The notes under the pieces were generated by a model. It worked only from the letters and a program-made list of their open reading frames with translations. It was not told the origin of the DNA and made no database searches. A stretch of DNA of 64,000 bases from Terana coerulea (Eukaryota; Basidiomycota; Agaricomycetes; Polyporales; Phanerochaetaceae). Positions 45,219 to 58,149 of this stretch are shown piece after piece (within the stretch, counting starts at the first letter, position 1; the number at the start of each line of letters is the position of its first letter). The stretch is from positions 310,001 to 374,000 of the forward strand of contig JAKOGH010000722.1 in the NCBI GenBank assembly GCA_024811115.1, given 5' to 3'. The position numbers and the translations under genes were made by a program.

Positions 45219-46012
45219 GCTCGAGCTTGTGCGCGGCGGGGATATTTTGTCCAAGATTAGGGAGAAATAGGGGTAGGTCGTGAGGGTCGTCAAGAAGGAT
45301 TGTAAGGGCGGTCCGGACAGCGTGCAGGTGTGGTTTATGAAGGAGGTGAGCGATGACTTCACAGGGGGACGGACGCTAATGACTCCACAACCTTTGTCCG
45401 GTATACGAGAATGATTATTCTGCAATACACGAGGTGAACACGTTGTATGGCGAGAAAGATATCCAGTCAGGAGGAAAGCTGGAGACAGTTGTTCGTAAGT
45501 GAAAGTGAAACGTGTATACGCGGAGATCTAGTGACGACTGGGAGATGCATAACTGGAAAGGGCTGGACACTAGGGTGTAGCATTGTAATAGACGCCTGCA
45601 TCGCCAACAAAGCCTAGAACGACAAGGATGGCACTGTCCGCCCACTATCCGCGAAAAGCAGCAGGGGAAGGTTGCCGTATTAACGCGGGCATGGTCGAGA
45701 CGTATTATAAGTAGATGTACCCAAGTGCATTACGGAACTGAGGATCCTAGGAAGCGCTGCCAGAAATTCCAGTCCTACCAGTCGCGCACAGATTTATAGT
45801 CAAAGAACTTGAATTGATTGTACTTCAGATGCTTGTGATACATGCAATGGTGGCTATGGTAAAAATACAAGAGGAGGCTGTGCTATAATGTGTGGATGTA
45901 CAATAGAGGGGGGTCTTTGGGTAATAACAGTTGGTAGGGTATGGAGACTGCGTGCGAGAACTTAGCGGAGAGCTTTTAGGGTAGAATGCTTGCAAGCTGC
46001 GTCGAAACCGAA
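45219..46012. other. intergenic, no gene assigned
   Basis: 5' flank of the anoctamin and 3' flank of the Bud6-like gene. I looked here for the missing Bud6 core domain and found no matching sequence. Confidence 0.45.
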
Positions 46013-47017
46013 TCATATGCAACAGAAGAGCAAAAAAGAAACCATGCAAAGGAATGTTGGTCGTGTGGGCGGTGCCGTGAGTCGGGTGGTCGTGCCTGGG
46101 CGCAGGCTATCGCGCGTCGTGCGAGCGTCGACGATCTCGCGTGAGGACGATGGCGGGACGCCATCAGCATCAGGATCCAGGGGCTGACGCCTCGAAGCCC
46201 TTGCGCTTTGGGAGTGATGCTGGGCGGCAAGGAAATGCGTCGTCGGTGCCTTCATCATCCACCCATCACATCGCCATCTCCTTCTTCATCTTACAGACAG
46301 CTTCCCGTCTTCCGGTTGGCGTTCCCCGCACTCAGCGGTACCTGGCGTACTCGTCCTCCGCCGGCCATCGCTGGTCCTCCACGGCCCGCCAGTACGGAGC
46401 CTGTTTCCGCTGCAGGCCCTGCGCGAGGCGGAAGAGGACGGAGCGGACCTGGGGCATGTACCACTCGAGCACGCGCGGCGACGCGTCTTCGCCCAGGCAC
46501 TTCTCAAGGATGTTGCGGAGGTCATCTGGTATCGAGAGCAGGTCGCTTTGGACCGGCGTCAGTCAAGACAATAGGCATAATGAACTCGAGCGGGCTCACC
46601 TCATATCGACATGATGCCGTGAGAACGCGTTGACGGTCGCGTTGAATTGCATGCCAACCAAGACGAAGGCGTCGCTGACCTGCGCCTCGTTTGCCTGATG
46701 CATGCTCCACAGCCGTAGCACGTCTTGTAGCTGCTTTGTAAGACCGAGCAGGGTAGAGACGGCGGTAGGGACTTCGGCGGACGGCGGAGGCGAGGGCGGA
46801 GGCGTAGAGGATGGGGAGGGTGAACGCGACATGGACCGACGTGGCATTGGCCCGTAGTGTAATGTCTGTTGCACTGCGTCAGCTGGGGTGTCGTGAGACT
46901 GAAGAGTGCACTCACCATGGTCGCGTTCGACTTTATCCAAGCTGCGCTTTGCGCATCGCGCATCACCGTGGGTGTGCCGACGTAGTAGATAGGAGAGTGA
47001 GATGCAGTGTGTATCAT
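46013..47017 (-). CDS. Aip3/Bud6 N-terminal-domain protein, apparently short
   Basis: Exons 46916-47017, 46600-46865, 46342-46545 and a poorly defined last exon ending near 46013. The start is MIHTASHSPIYYVGTPTVMR. A Ser/Pro spacer precedes STLLGLTKQLQDVLRLWSM, SDAFVLVGMQFNATVNAFSR, LLSIPDDLRNILEKCL, VLEWYMPQVRSVLFRLAQGL and QRKQAPYWRAVED. This pattern matches the N-terminal domain of the polarity factor Bud6/Aip3, which targets it to the cortex. The C-terminal core that binds actin and formins is absent: after exon 3 only about 80 low-complexity residues can be read before a stop, and the next gene downstream is the anoctamin. Either it is a short paralogue, or a truncated gene, or the core lies elsewhere. 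The last exon frame is my best guess. Confidence 0.7.
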
Positions 47018-48963
47018 GGCAAATGAGGAAGGGATGCTATGCCTGCTGATGTGCGGGGCAGGGAAGGGAGGGACGGCTGTCAGGGGAGCACAGGACGAGG
47101 GCATAAGTATGTTTTGGAGGCAAGCCATATGATCGCCGTGACTCCGTAGTCGTCGCATGCGCCATGGACAGACGCAAGCACCGACTGCTCCGGCGGCCTG
47201 TTCCCATTCAGTTGATCTGGTCATATCGAGATTAGCACCTTTCGATTCAGAAAACCTCCGAGCGCCCTCCGAGCACGGGCGGATTCCCACCTACCAGAAG
47301 CGTTCCTCATTCGCAGCGCAGCCCCGTGCTTCTCGCCCAGTCACGCTGCGTCCCAGGCGATGCCGCGTGCGCCCTCGAGTCACTCGAAGGCCCGCGGGCC
47401 TCAAGTGAGTTCTCGTTGACGTGGCCGCGCTGCCCAGAGGGGCTCGAGGGTTGCGCGTGCCGGCCGCGACTCTGATTCGACGCTGTCCGCCGCCGCCGCC
47501 GCCGGCAACGAGGCGTTTATCGCGAGTCACCCACGGTTCTCCGAGACGCGGCACGGTGCTGGCGCCGGGCGCCAATGCTAGCCTGCTTGAGACAGATTGC
47601 CATTCGCGGGCGGCTTGCGACGGCGAAAGCTGCGACGTCAGGGGCGATTGGGACATCCACGCTGAATCATGCCGAGATGTGGCCATTGCGTCCCGTCGTC
47701 GGCGCGCAGGATCATGGCGCGTCGAGTAGCCAATCGCCGCTGGTCGGATATCCTGCCGCAGGTCGACGTGTCTCAGCCTGGCGCAAAGCCTGCGCAAAGC
47801 TCTCTAGAAATCCGTGGGGAAGCCATTTCGGATTTCTGGCGAGCTACTCGCCGACGACGACGGACGGAAGCTTCCCGTACGTGGTGACCGTGGCGCTTTC
47901 TTGTATTCTTAGAGTTGGGACCCTCGCCGCCGCCTTCCAGGCAACACAACGTGCCACTTGGCGCCCCTTGTATTCCCAGGAACAATTGTTTTCCATCTTC
48001 CTGGCAAGTTCCTGCTGTCGCTTTGGGCTGCAGTTGCCGAGAAGTCCTATCGCAGATGTCGCGGCACCCATCGTCACGATTCGGTAAGTTCCTGAACAGG
48101 GCGCAAACGCACATTGCAAGCTCTGGAAAGCGGATATCTCCATGTGCAGGAGCTCTTGATCAGGGGCACTGCAACGCGATGGCGCTTCGCACAATGAATC
48201 ATCGAAATGCTCATCTAATCTGATAATATTTACGATCAGGGTCGTCGAGAATTCCAAGAGATTACGAACCGTCGAGGCGGGGAAACGAATTGCGACGTGG
48301 CCTCGACTGCGCGCCCCGTAGTCTCTCGACTTGTCATTGCCTTCAAGTCACCGCTCGGCTGTGGTAGCTGCGAACTTCGAAGTCAATATGAGCGAAGCCG
48401 CTGACTGTCCGCGACGCAGTCAGCTTAGCGTACACCGAGAGACATTGCATGCCGACCCTGAGGCTGATTCAGACAGTCTGCGATGTCTGGCGCCAACTTC
48501 ACAGTTGCCATGACCAGCGATTCATAGAGCGGCTGCGGTTGCATCAACCAGACATATCGAACGGCGCCGGGAGACGATCACTCCCGATGAGGGAGTCAAG
48601 CTGCTCAACGAGGCTTCGTGGCGGTGCTAGATAGTTGCCGAGCGGTGCTTACCATATATGTCGACGCCACGGAGGCGCCACGGAGAGACCGGAATGGCGA
48701 GAGCGAAGAGCAACTGAGCTGCCTTGGCTCCACACGGCGAGCGCAAGGCCGGATGCATTGACAGTCTATCTGGCATAATTCGACTACATATGAACAAGCC
48801 AGTATCCGCAGTGGCAACCGCGACGTGCACTCACCGCCGATAAATACGGCCGCGCGATCTTTCCGGGCGTGGGCGTGCGGTGAGCACTGCTGTTCATGAT
48901 GCGAGAAGGAAGCGCACTCACTCCAACGAATGAAACGGCCGCCGCCTTGCCATTGGCGGCCGC
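47018..48963. other. 1.9-kb GC-rich spacer, no gene assigned
   Basis: Upstream of the Bud6-like gene and downstream of the coiled-coil gene. Overlapping frames on both strands around 47290-48260 reflect high GC more than coding character. A GCC-repeat tract lies near 47490. Long 5' leaders or an unrecognised gene are possible. Confidence 0.35.
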
Positions 48964-50450
48964 TCACGACGCCCGCCGGCGTGGGTCTCGCGCCTGGTCA
49001 CGCACAAGCAACCGGATGTCCGTCGCGAACACGGGCTTAAATAAATAGAAGCACGTCGTCAGCGCCCTCTGTCACAACGCCGCGCGCCGAGACTCGCTGC
49101 GCCCTCCGAGATGCCCTCGAAGGCCGTGGCGCGCGCAGAGCTGCCATGTGGTCGCGTGCACTCACATTCTCCGCAAAGTCACGCTCGAGCGCGCTGACCT
49201 GCCGGTACACCCAGCCAAACTCGTCCCTCATGCGCTCCTTCGCCCTGTTCGTCGGCGAGCAGGTAGCGCGCGATGCGGAGCTGCACGTCTTCATTGCTGA
49301 TGTTGCGGAATCCGGCGATACTGGCCGGAAATTGGGCATTCTCGCGTCTACGCGCTTCTTCCTCTTGCTGCTTCAGTTCGTTCCGCTGCTTTGTCAAAGC
49401 GTTCATTGTTTGGAGGTGTGCGTAGCGATAGTGATGGTACTCCGAGGCCATCTGACTAAACGCAGGCAAATATGAGCGCGTATGCATCTCAAGACTTTTC
49501 TTCATAAGCAGCTTGGTAAGCCACTCAAGACTCGGTGTGTATGCAAGCAAGTATCGCGCACCTCAACCTCGGCTAACTCTATCGCGGCATCGACAGATTG
49601 GTACGCGTCATAAGCACTGGCGACATAGTCGCTAATCTGACGGTCGTGTAGTTTTGCGATTTCTTCTTGATGGTGTGTCTCTAGCTCTTGGATCCTCGCT
49701 TTTAAAGTGTCCGAAGTTTCTGGCGTTTCAACAGTTGCTTGCATGGCGGCCAATCTGGAAGAAAATCAAGTCAACCTGAGTATATGCGCTTCTCCTATCC
49801 AGATAAGGTATGATGTCGCAAGACTAAATAGCCTACTGCATATTTGCGTGCAAGTGAGCGAGACCTGGCGCGTTCACCGATGGAAAACGTCACAGGTGTG
49901 CCGAGAACTCACGGCTACATCGCACAGGCGGGTGGCCTACGACGATGGACAACAATCCATCACAAAACAACGATAAGCATATTTAGCATGCTGCGTTGTC
50001 GGTAACAGCTATGAGCTTAGATGTCAGGCGTAGACTTGCGATGCGCCAATTACTTCCTGTATAGGCAGATGGTTAGCCAGCTTGTTATGTGTATCAAATA
50101 GCACGATACTTGCTCATAGTATTCATGGTTGGTGTTCAGATCGTAGATAGGATCGCATATACCGAGTGTAACAGTCTTCGTCGCAGGTATACAGAACCGA
50201 GTGGCGTCGGAACATTCAACTGCGCAACTTACCCTGGAAAGTATGCGCCCTTGATATCAAGCATATCATCAACTGCACGATGTGCCTCAATTGCGTCTCG
50301 CAGCTCTCTTGCCTTCCTTTGTTTCTCGTCCTCAGATAGATTTGTGGCGACTGACGACGGTCCTGTAGCATTTGCTGAAAGCTTCCTGAGAATCGGATCA
50401 ACGAACCCATTCGTATGTTTTTGTGTAACTTTCGACGAGTTGATGTTCAT
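48964..50450 (-). CDS. Coiled-coil hypothetical protein
   Basis: Exons 50233-50450, 49562-49754, 49166-49511 and 48964-49035 give about 275 residues. The start is MNINSSKVTQKHTNGFVDPI. Helical and coiled segments follow: SEDEKQRKARELRDAIEAHR, TLKARIQELETHHQEEIAKL, QSVDAAIELAEVE, YRYAHLQTMNALTKQRNELK and QQEEEARRREN. The C-terminus reads ISNEDVQLRIARYLLADEQ, RMRDEFGWVYRQVSALERDF, then PVFATDIRLLVRDQARDP to a stop at 48964-48966. No catalytic motif, signal peptide or membrane segment is visible, and I do not recognise the family; an all-helical complex subunit is a reasonable inference. The intron 1 range (49755-50232, 478 nt) is long for this genome and may hide another exon. A one-base length change near 49240 is needed in exon 3. 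Confidence 0.6.
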
Positions 50451-50996
50451 AATCACCGAACGCTGGACGTTGTAAAAAAGTGGAGATGGAGACGAAATAT
50501 GAGGAAGAGAGTCAAATGAAGTCACGGTCTCGAACAACCCGTAGATCTCAGAAGCGCCCATATACCGTACCGAGTCACATGAGCGTGAGAGAGCACATAT
50601 GTGAAGCGCCCGTCGGTTGCCTTCCCAAAATGCCGGAGTCTGTCCCAGGTCTGTCCGCACTCGTCTTGGTCAGTGCGGCTCGACCACCTCCTCATTCCCA
50701 CAACCTCCATGTATATGACTTGAGAGACTGGCAATTATCCTTACGAGCTATCCCATAATTCCAAGTGCAAGCGTAGCCCTCGGACTTGGTTGCCTAGGCT
50801 CAGGCTAGGGTGGTCAGGATTAGTACTAGGTGTGCTGGTATCTGCATGTTATTTGAAGACAAGCTACTTACCGCGGATATACGGCCACAGTTCGTCCAAA
50901 CGCCATTCCAATATAGATCGTCTTGTACAATCTGGAGGTTCTCGCTACTATCTGTGCCTGTACGCAGCCGTGATCATACTGCGGACAGAGTAGAAG
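50451..50996. promoter_or_regulatory. Divergent promoter region
   Basis: 546 bases between divergent starts at 50450 (-) and 50997 (+). Presumed shared promoter; no specific site identified. Confidence 0.45.
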
Positions 50997-53900
50997 ATGC
51001 ATCCCAACAAGCGGGATAGCCTGCTCTCTGTAGGCTCTATCGGCCGTTCTCATGGCGGACTGAACCGCACAGACTCCCATGAATCTCTGACGGCTCATCC
51101 TCTCCTCTCGCCAACGATACCCGCGTCATCTGCGTCTTCAGTGTCTTCCGTGTCAAGTACATCCGCGGATAGCACCACAACTTCAGTGCCCGCGACGAAA
51201 TACGTCCCCTACACACCCCGTCAGCGAGGCCAGCCTACTTCAGCTACTACCGGCACCACGATGCAGCCCAACATCCAAGTCTCGCCCCAGCAGCTGTCGT
51301 TTCATGGAGATGCGACGAGCAAGCTGCAATTGATGAATTTGAAGGCTGCTGCGCAGAAGGGGGTATGGATACCGCCAGTACGGGCTGGGCCATACTAGAA
51401 AAGCTGGGCACCGAAGCTGATCATGGCCCCGAGTGGAATGAGATATGGCATGCCATCTCTGCAGGCAAGGTAAGCCTGATGTTCCCCGAGTCAATGAAAT
51501 GCAATTTGGAACGATGTGCAGGCGACGCTGCTGCTCCCTCTAGAACCCCATCCTGCAAATGAATCAATCACGGCTGAGTTCATCAAAGACCACGTCGCGT
51601 ATTGGGACGGCTCTAATCGTAATGCACCTGTGGTGACGCTGTCTGGATTGCGGGGGACTATGGCAGAGTACGTCTCCTCATGAAATACACTCGTTATGTG
51701 CGCGGTCAGTGTCATGAAATGAGGAAGCTGATATACGCAATGTTTAGTGAAGTCCTTACACTCTGCTCCTCCGTCGACACGTCGTCGAAAGCATATGAAG
51801 CCATCGCGGACCCCTCCGCACGTTCATCTGCTCTAGGCTCACTTCCTCCGGTCCCGTTATCTATCTTGCCTCCGCCACCCTTGTTACCCACATCACCACT
51901 ATCTCCGCCACTTCCCATACCCATTTCTCCCAAACCCCCAACCACCTCAACACCTCAGTACCCTTCATACGCCTTGACTTCTTACCACCCATCACTCCCG
52001 CTTCCTCCTCGGCCTCATGCGAGTACATCGACTCCCACAAAGCCGCCATTACCACCACGACCGCGCCCTGCAGGAGCCGCAAATACCGCGGCCGCACGTC
52101 TTTCCAATCCCTTCGCTTCCCTCTTCGGGCGGGCGGCTACCCCCTCCTCACTCACGCCGCCTGCAAGCCCCACCACGGGGCCTACGCCTCTGCAGCCTGT
52201 CACCGTTACCAGCCCGTTAGAAGCACAGGACCAGGACAGCCCAGAGCATGCCATCGGCGTGCCCGCGTTTACGTTGTCGCGGCGGATTACACGGCGCAAC
52301 GTTGCGCGCGACGTCCTGCGTGTTATACACAGCGAGGTGCGCGCTGGCCTCGCACCTACTGGGGCGCCCTCGTGGGTGGCGGAACGGATCGAGGAGTTCG
52401 CCGAGCGAGAGAGTTTGCTACCGTTCGTGAAGGTCAAGGGCAGCAAGAATAAGCCCGAGGATGGACATAACCTCGGTGGATATTCCATTGCGCCAGGGCT
52501 CCCGAGAGGCCAGCCCATGGATGACGTCGGGCGGAAGTTCCAAGACTTTTACTCCGAGATTGAGGATCAGCTCGTCCGGCGCAAGTGGCGCGGACGGCGC
52601 ACCTTTGGGAAAGGCCTCGTTCTCCATCATATCAACGGCAGCACTGTCTCGTCTTCGGCGGACAGCAATACGAGCGGAGATGAGAAGGAGAGCGTGAAGG
52701 ATGATGGCGAGGAGACCGAGAAGGAGAGCGAGGTGGAGGAGAAGCCCGAGGACGAGAGTGAGAAGAAGATCCGCGCTGTGGTCGAGGCCGTCGAACGCAC
52801 TCTCTGCACTGTGTTCTATGATCGGTGCGTAGTCCCCTTTGGAGAGTCACGTACCTGTTCGCTCTTCTGGCGCTGACACTATCCGTCAGGCTCTTCATGC
52901 AGAGTTTCGCTGATGACGCGACACACGACGAAGCGTTGTCAAGCCGTATTGCTGCAGTTAATATTCTCGATCTTACACTCGGTCATCTGGGGGTCGACGT
53001 GGGCACATCAGCAGAAGCTGTGGAATCTGTAGTGCGTGCTTGCGGAGAAAGTGAGTTGAAGACATGTTTGCACAAGCCGATGCTGACAGGCTTTTCAGCG
53101 CTTACGCAGTTGGATCTTACATGCCGTGCTCCTGCAGACAAGGCGGCGATGCTAGTCGCATCCCATAAAATCCTCGTTGGTTCGTAGATGGCACAGCGCG
53201 GCTGTTCTGAAATCTCATGGATTCATACAGATGGTCTCTCAAGGTTGCCGCCCGTTAAGCTCAAACCCGAGGAAGATGTCTTGGATGAAAAGACTCCCCG
53301 AGCAGCCACGTTCGGCAGGCCAACAGCAGAGGAAGATGATGATGACGAACCCACCAGTGCCGTTGAACGATCGACTGGCAATACCCTACACGATTCACCT
53401 ACAGTCGTGCTATCCCCGGACACTGAGCAGCCCGAAAACACGCCGAATGCACACACCGAGGGGACCAAAGAGAGATCTTCATCCCTGGCTCCTGCCAGGG
53501 AGATCGTCGCCACGGCTGACGATATCACCGCCACCGCCTTCCACGCCCACGCCTGTCTCCGGAGACCTGATCCTGCCGTTAATGATCTTCGCTGCTGTCA
53601 AAGCAAATCCTCCACACCTCGTCTCGCACCTGCTGTACACACAGCGATTCCGAAACGAGTCCATCGGCGGCGAAGAGAGCTACTGTCTGATAAATCTCAT
53701 GGCCGTCGCCGAATTTCTCGAGAATGTGGATCTTGCCGCTCTTGGTCTCGGCGACAGTGAAAAGACTGTGATCAGGTATGCAGAAAGACTCTGGTTCTTT
53801 CATTGATTACTGATTCGCTTGCTACAGCACCGCTGAACTCACACCCATTACCGTCAACCGTCCCGGTTCAGAACCAACAACACCTCTCAATGCTACAGCT

Positions 53901-54782
53901 AGCCTGCGTGGGCGCGTTGAGCAACAAGTGGACGCGATCGCGGGCTCTGCAAACAAGGTTATTTCGGGAGTTGTCGACTCATCGTTCGGCGTGCTGCGCT
54001 CGCTTCTCCCCAGGGAGCCAGGAAGTCGAGTCACCCGGTGGCGAAAGTGGCCAAGACCAACGACCGAGCTTTGGTCTTCTTCGCCGTGACACCGGCTTCT
54101 CAATCGCCAGTCTAGCTGCCTCTCTTCCGGGCGCTGGTATACGCTCGAAAACTCCGGTGCAGAAGGATGAAGAGTCTGGCCAACAGCTTGTCGAGGTGCC
54201 TTCCCGGCCGGCCTCGGTACGTTCCATGCGCGTGCCGAGCTCATCGGAAGAAGATAGCGACGAGGAAGACGACGAGGAAGATGAAGAGGACGAAGAAGAG
54301 CAAGAGCACGACACGCGCAGCATCCGGAGTTTCGAGAGCATGATGAGCAGTAGGACCGATAACAAGCGGCGCCGGAAGATTGCCAGTGCGAACGGTCGGA
54401 AGAGTCTTTCGGATCGGTTGGCGAGCATGCCTGGGCTGTCGAGGCTGTCAGGCAGCGGAGCCCACGATTCGTCCAGTGTTAAGGTGAGCACATACAGTTG
54501 CCCTGTACGCTTCATGCTGACACAAAGCTCCAGCTATCGCCTCCTCCGTCCCGACGCTCATCGCTGCTGTTACCACCTATCAGTCAACCGCCGAACCGCT
54601 TCGACACACCTGTGTCCTCTCGCGATGCCTCGCCCGTCGCAATTCGGGTCTCACCACCAAATTCTCGGTTCCTCGAGGCTACAGCGGACGACATCAGGGT
54701 ATCCGAGGTTCCAGAGTTGCTGAGGGAATACAAGCGGATGGTCGAAGCGGTGAGAGCCATGGGTGGATTCTATCACGATTGA
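50997..54782 (+). CDS. VPS9-domain Rab5-type guanine nucleotide exchange factor
   Basis: Exons 50997-51469, 51522-51667, 51748-52824, 52890-53050, 53099-53179, 53231-53775, 53828-54483 and 54534-54782. After a Ser-rich start (MHPNKRDSLLSVGSIGRSHG) come a helical segment (GWAILEKLGTEADHGPEW), a long Pro-rich linker and a helical domain (IHSEVRAGLAPTGAPSWVAE, VEAVERTLCTVFYDRLFM). The VPS9 domain follows: LTQLDLTCRAPADKAAML, ASHKILVDGLSRLP, GDLILPLMIFAAVKANPPHL, VSHLLYTQRF and SYCLINLMAVAEFLENVDLA, with the conserved Asp/Pro and Tyr positions. Such proteins activate Rab5/Vps21 GTPases in endosomal traffic. A 60-residue acidic insert splits the VPS9 domain. The C-terminus has another acidic run and ends EAVRAMGGFYHD. 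Breaks: G run 51359-51363, near 53520 and near 54002. No CUE domain is seen, so it is not classical Vps9. Confidence 0.87.
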
Positions 54783-55120
54783 TGTGGGCTTGGATCTGGG
54801 ATTGCTTGTGTCGGATTTGCGACAATCTCATAGAGGGTATATACTGGCCTCGTCAACATTCACCTGCGCTCTTGCCGTCGTTCCGTGCGGCACAAAGGAC
54901 GAGGCCAAGGATGAATATAAGCCAACTTACAACTCTTATTTGACTTTCAGGAGCGGCAAAGAGAGGTAGCACCTCGGAATTGAGAATGATATTTTGACTG
55001 CTACGTCGTCGGCTGACATTATACACAAAGTTGCACGCAAGAAGTTAACTGGCTACACTCGCCAACAGTCTCTGTGCTCAAATTCCTACTTCCATACTCA
55101 ACAGCCAGAATCAAATATCG
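54783..55120. other. convergent 3' spacer
   Basis: 338 bases between the stops of the VPS9 gene (+) and the FunK1 gene (-). No gene seen. Confidence 0.5.
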
Positions 55121-58100
55121 TCATGGACATAAACCGTTGTCCACGCCCTTACCCTTGTCTCGGGACTCCGTAGGCACGCCCAAATCGTCTACGGGGATGT
55201 TGTTAGTATCAAACACCCCATCTCCTCCATGTAACGGAGGTGGACCATGTGCGGAGCCCGTGCTTGTCGTAGCGGCACCATGGTCTCCCGACCTGGACGA
55301 CCTTTGGCCTTTGGTCCGGCTGCGGCTTGACATGCTCAAAGAGAACTGACCGTAAGAGTGCGACGCCCTGTCAGTCTGGGATTGACTAGGCTTCGTCGGG
55401 AATGACTCCGTCGCACTGGATGTAGATGCTTTCTGCCGTTTGCTAGACAAGTAGCGTGCGTCCGAAGGGCGCTTGCTTGGCCTGCTGCCGTAAAGTGTGC
55501 CGGTTACAGACTTCAGGTGTCTAAATTGGTTAGCTGTCTTTTCCTTTGGTTCTGGCCATGGGAGACTACTAGTAGTAACCCATTCGAAGATACGGTTTAG
55601 ATCTTGGTGCGACATATCTTTCAAATAAAGCGCTGAACCTTCCTGGTGCGGTTGGGGCGCAGCTGTGGCAAGTGGAGGGGGCAAAGGTGGGGGCGAGATC
55701 GGGGGTAAAGGCGGGGACGAAGGTAAGGGTGCATCCATGAAAGTAGGCATTTTCACTACCTTGACCGTGGCTCCGACCTCGGATACTATCGTGTCAATAA
55801 CCGGGCCATATTTTCTGTGATATGCGGCGACGTCGAGGGTCTGATAGTATGAGCAGAAAAGCGTGTAAAACTTTCTGATGAGGATTTGGAGGGGGAATTC
55901 GTCACGGATAAAGCGGACCCCGGGCTTTCCAGCGCGGAACTGATTGTATTTTGCTGTCCCGCCGATACTGTATCCGTCTACTGAGGTAGTCTCCCAAAGA
56001 TATGTGTGCTCCAGAAGCAACGAGAGATTTCCATTGTTCTTCGCATCTAGTGGGACCGCTGAGAGGTCGTGCAGGTGAAACCGGATACCCATGACCGTCG
56101 CCACATGCACAAATGATTCAAGATCGTCGGAGAGCTCATTTGGTTTCTTCGGAAATTGAAGCAGAGGTGCAGACATGTACATCCAAGTACCCTAGTTATT
56201 AAGAATAACTATTAGAACATCAAGCTTATCGGCGTAAAGACTCACCGAACGCCCATGCTGAGTCCCGCCTTCTTGAAGTTCGTTCCGGAACTTGCATAAA
56301 TCCCAGTCGTTAAGGAAGCCTGCGCCCGTCCGGACGTCAATCAAGATATTGTCAGCGCTGACATCCCGGTGCAAAATTCCCGCTTTCGTCCACGCCTCAT
56401 AATGTCCTATACCAGCGACATGTATCAGAAATATCAGTAAAATGACATTTCCCATAGCGGTGAAACTCACCAATAAAAGCCCCGTAGAGGCACGAGATAA
56501 GTGTTTCTTGATCCTCATACGTCTCAAGTGCACGGCCGAGCTGTTTTAGGACTAGGCGGTGATGGAAGCGTGGCGTCGGAAGTTGTCCACTAGGTAACGC
56601 TTCTTCCATGAATTCTTGCGATCTGGTCATTTGAGCCCGGCGTCCTTCCACGTCTCCCCCGGCCAACGCCGTCGCAACATGTCTAACGCCTTTGGCCTTG
56701 AGGGCTTCGTAAACTTCGAGCTCGGGCCGAACGCCATCCGCGGAAGCACACCAGTAATCTTTCAAGAAAACTAAGGCGTTGCGATCGATATCGAAGGCGA
56801 CGTAGCCTTTCGTGGCGCGACCGGTCGGTGACCGTGATCCAAAAGCTTACTTTCCCACAAGATAAGCATGTGTTCTGTCCTCCGTGTTTGGTACCTCGCA
56901 GCCAGGCACGTCGTCGCAAGTGATCTTCCGAGAGATTAAGTCCAGCAATAATGTTGTGATACAGTAGGCTTACCTTATGGATAGGATGAAATTGCTGATT
57001 GTTGAGAATATCATCGATGTAACTCCTCTGCAATTTCCCTTGATCTTCCTCTTCACCCCTCTGCCCGTCTAATTCACTGCGAAGAGCACGTAGCCGAACA
57101 ATATCTGAGTCCCCGGCCAGTCCAGCCGTCGGGTCGTAACCCAAATGCATTTGTTTGTCGGCCAAGGCAAGGTAAAAGAAAAAACGTAGGAACGGTTCCG
57201 GGTCTTCGATATAGTCAACGGGATCAGAAACGAGTGCGCCAGTCCGGTCCCACCGCATGAAGCGAACGTGCCGTTGGTGAACGAAAGCCGTCAGCACAAA
57301 GATCCGGGGTTGTCGGAGTTGGACTTCTGCAGCATAACTGACCATTTGCACCCGGGTTCCAGCGCCAAGCTCGCCAGTGCTCATTTTCAAGGGCTTGCCC
57401 TCTTCGGAAAAAGTTAAGGAAAGGCCAGTTATCGTTCGAAGTCTTGATCTCAACAAGAGACACTATCCATGCCCAAGCGGTACGCGCTTTGTAGTCCCCT
57501 CGGCCGTGCTCGTCTAGAGATACCGTGGCCGTGCCCGTGGTTTCGCCTGCAGTACTGAGGGACATATAGGCATTCTCGTCCCGCCTACGGTACAGCGATA
57601 GGTCGGGCTTCATACGGTCCTCAACACCGTTTTCTCCAACATCGCCGGTAAACATTAGAACATATTCACTTAGCCCGTTCTCGTGAAGCATTTGGTTTAC
57701 ACCTTCGCACTATGATATCGTAATATCAGTACGAGCACTTCAAGAACTCTGCAACGAGAGCATGGTGTACTTACGATGGGCTTATAGTACTCCTTTTCGC
57801 TTTTCGAGTGAAGAGGAATGGAGTCAAAACCAACAGTATAGGACGGTGGTTCGTCTGGTACAGTCAGTTCAAAGAAGGAAGTGTCGAAGTACTGCTGCAC
57901 TGTGCATCGAGGATAGTATTGGTCCATATCCATATTGGCCTTCTTGGTGTAATGGGCCCCACGATGATAAGCCGTGTTACGAGCCGAGGAAAGGCGATTA
58001 TTCCGTGGGATGGGATCCGCACTGTTCTTGCTCGTGGCGGGATTTTTTGGAGGTGTAGTCGGAGGGGGGCCGGTGGCGGAGGAAGCTGCCTCCCCACCAA

Positions 58101-58149
58101 AATTCTGAGCTTTGTCTGAGGGAGATAATTCCGTTTGTTGTGGAGACAT
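55121..58149 (-). CDS. FunK1-type fungal protein kinase
   Basis: Exons 57775-58149, 56974-57709, 56471-56845, 56246-56406 and 55121-56191; 905 residues. The start MSPQQTELSPSDKAQNFGG leads to the family's N-terminal module (KPDLSLYRRRDENAYM, WIVSLVEIKT, SYAAEVQLRQPRIFVLTAFV, VRFMRWDRTGALV). The kinase core has a glycine-loop equivalent FGSRSPTGRATKGY, VFLKDYW with the ATP lysine, GILHRDVSADNILI (catalytic HRD loop) and GFLNDWDLCKF in place of DFG. SDDLESFVHVATVMGIRF matches the conserved post-activation helix. The C-terminus of about 250 residues is Pro/Ser-rich with a basic SSKRQKAS patch. FunK1 kinases are expanded in multicellular basidiomycetes; substrates are unknown. Two compensating homopolymer errors are needed: one T too many at 57408-57412 and one too few at 56841-56844. 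Confidence 0.92.

Noticed and set aside
55740..55800. FunK1 gene as a pseudogene because of frame changes
   Set aside because: The two length errors compensate, and the corrected 905-residue frame preserves HRD, NDWD and lysine motifs.
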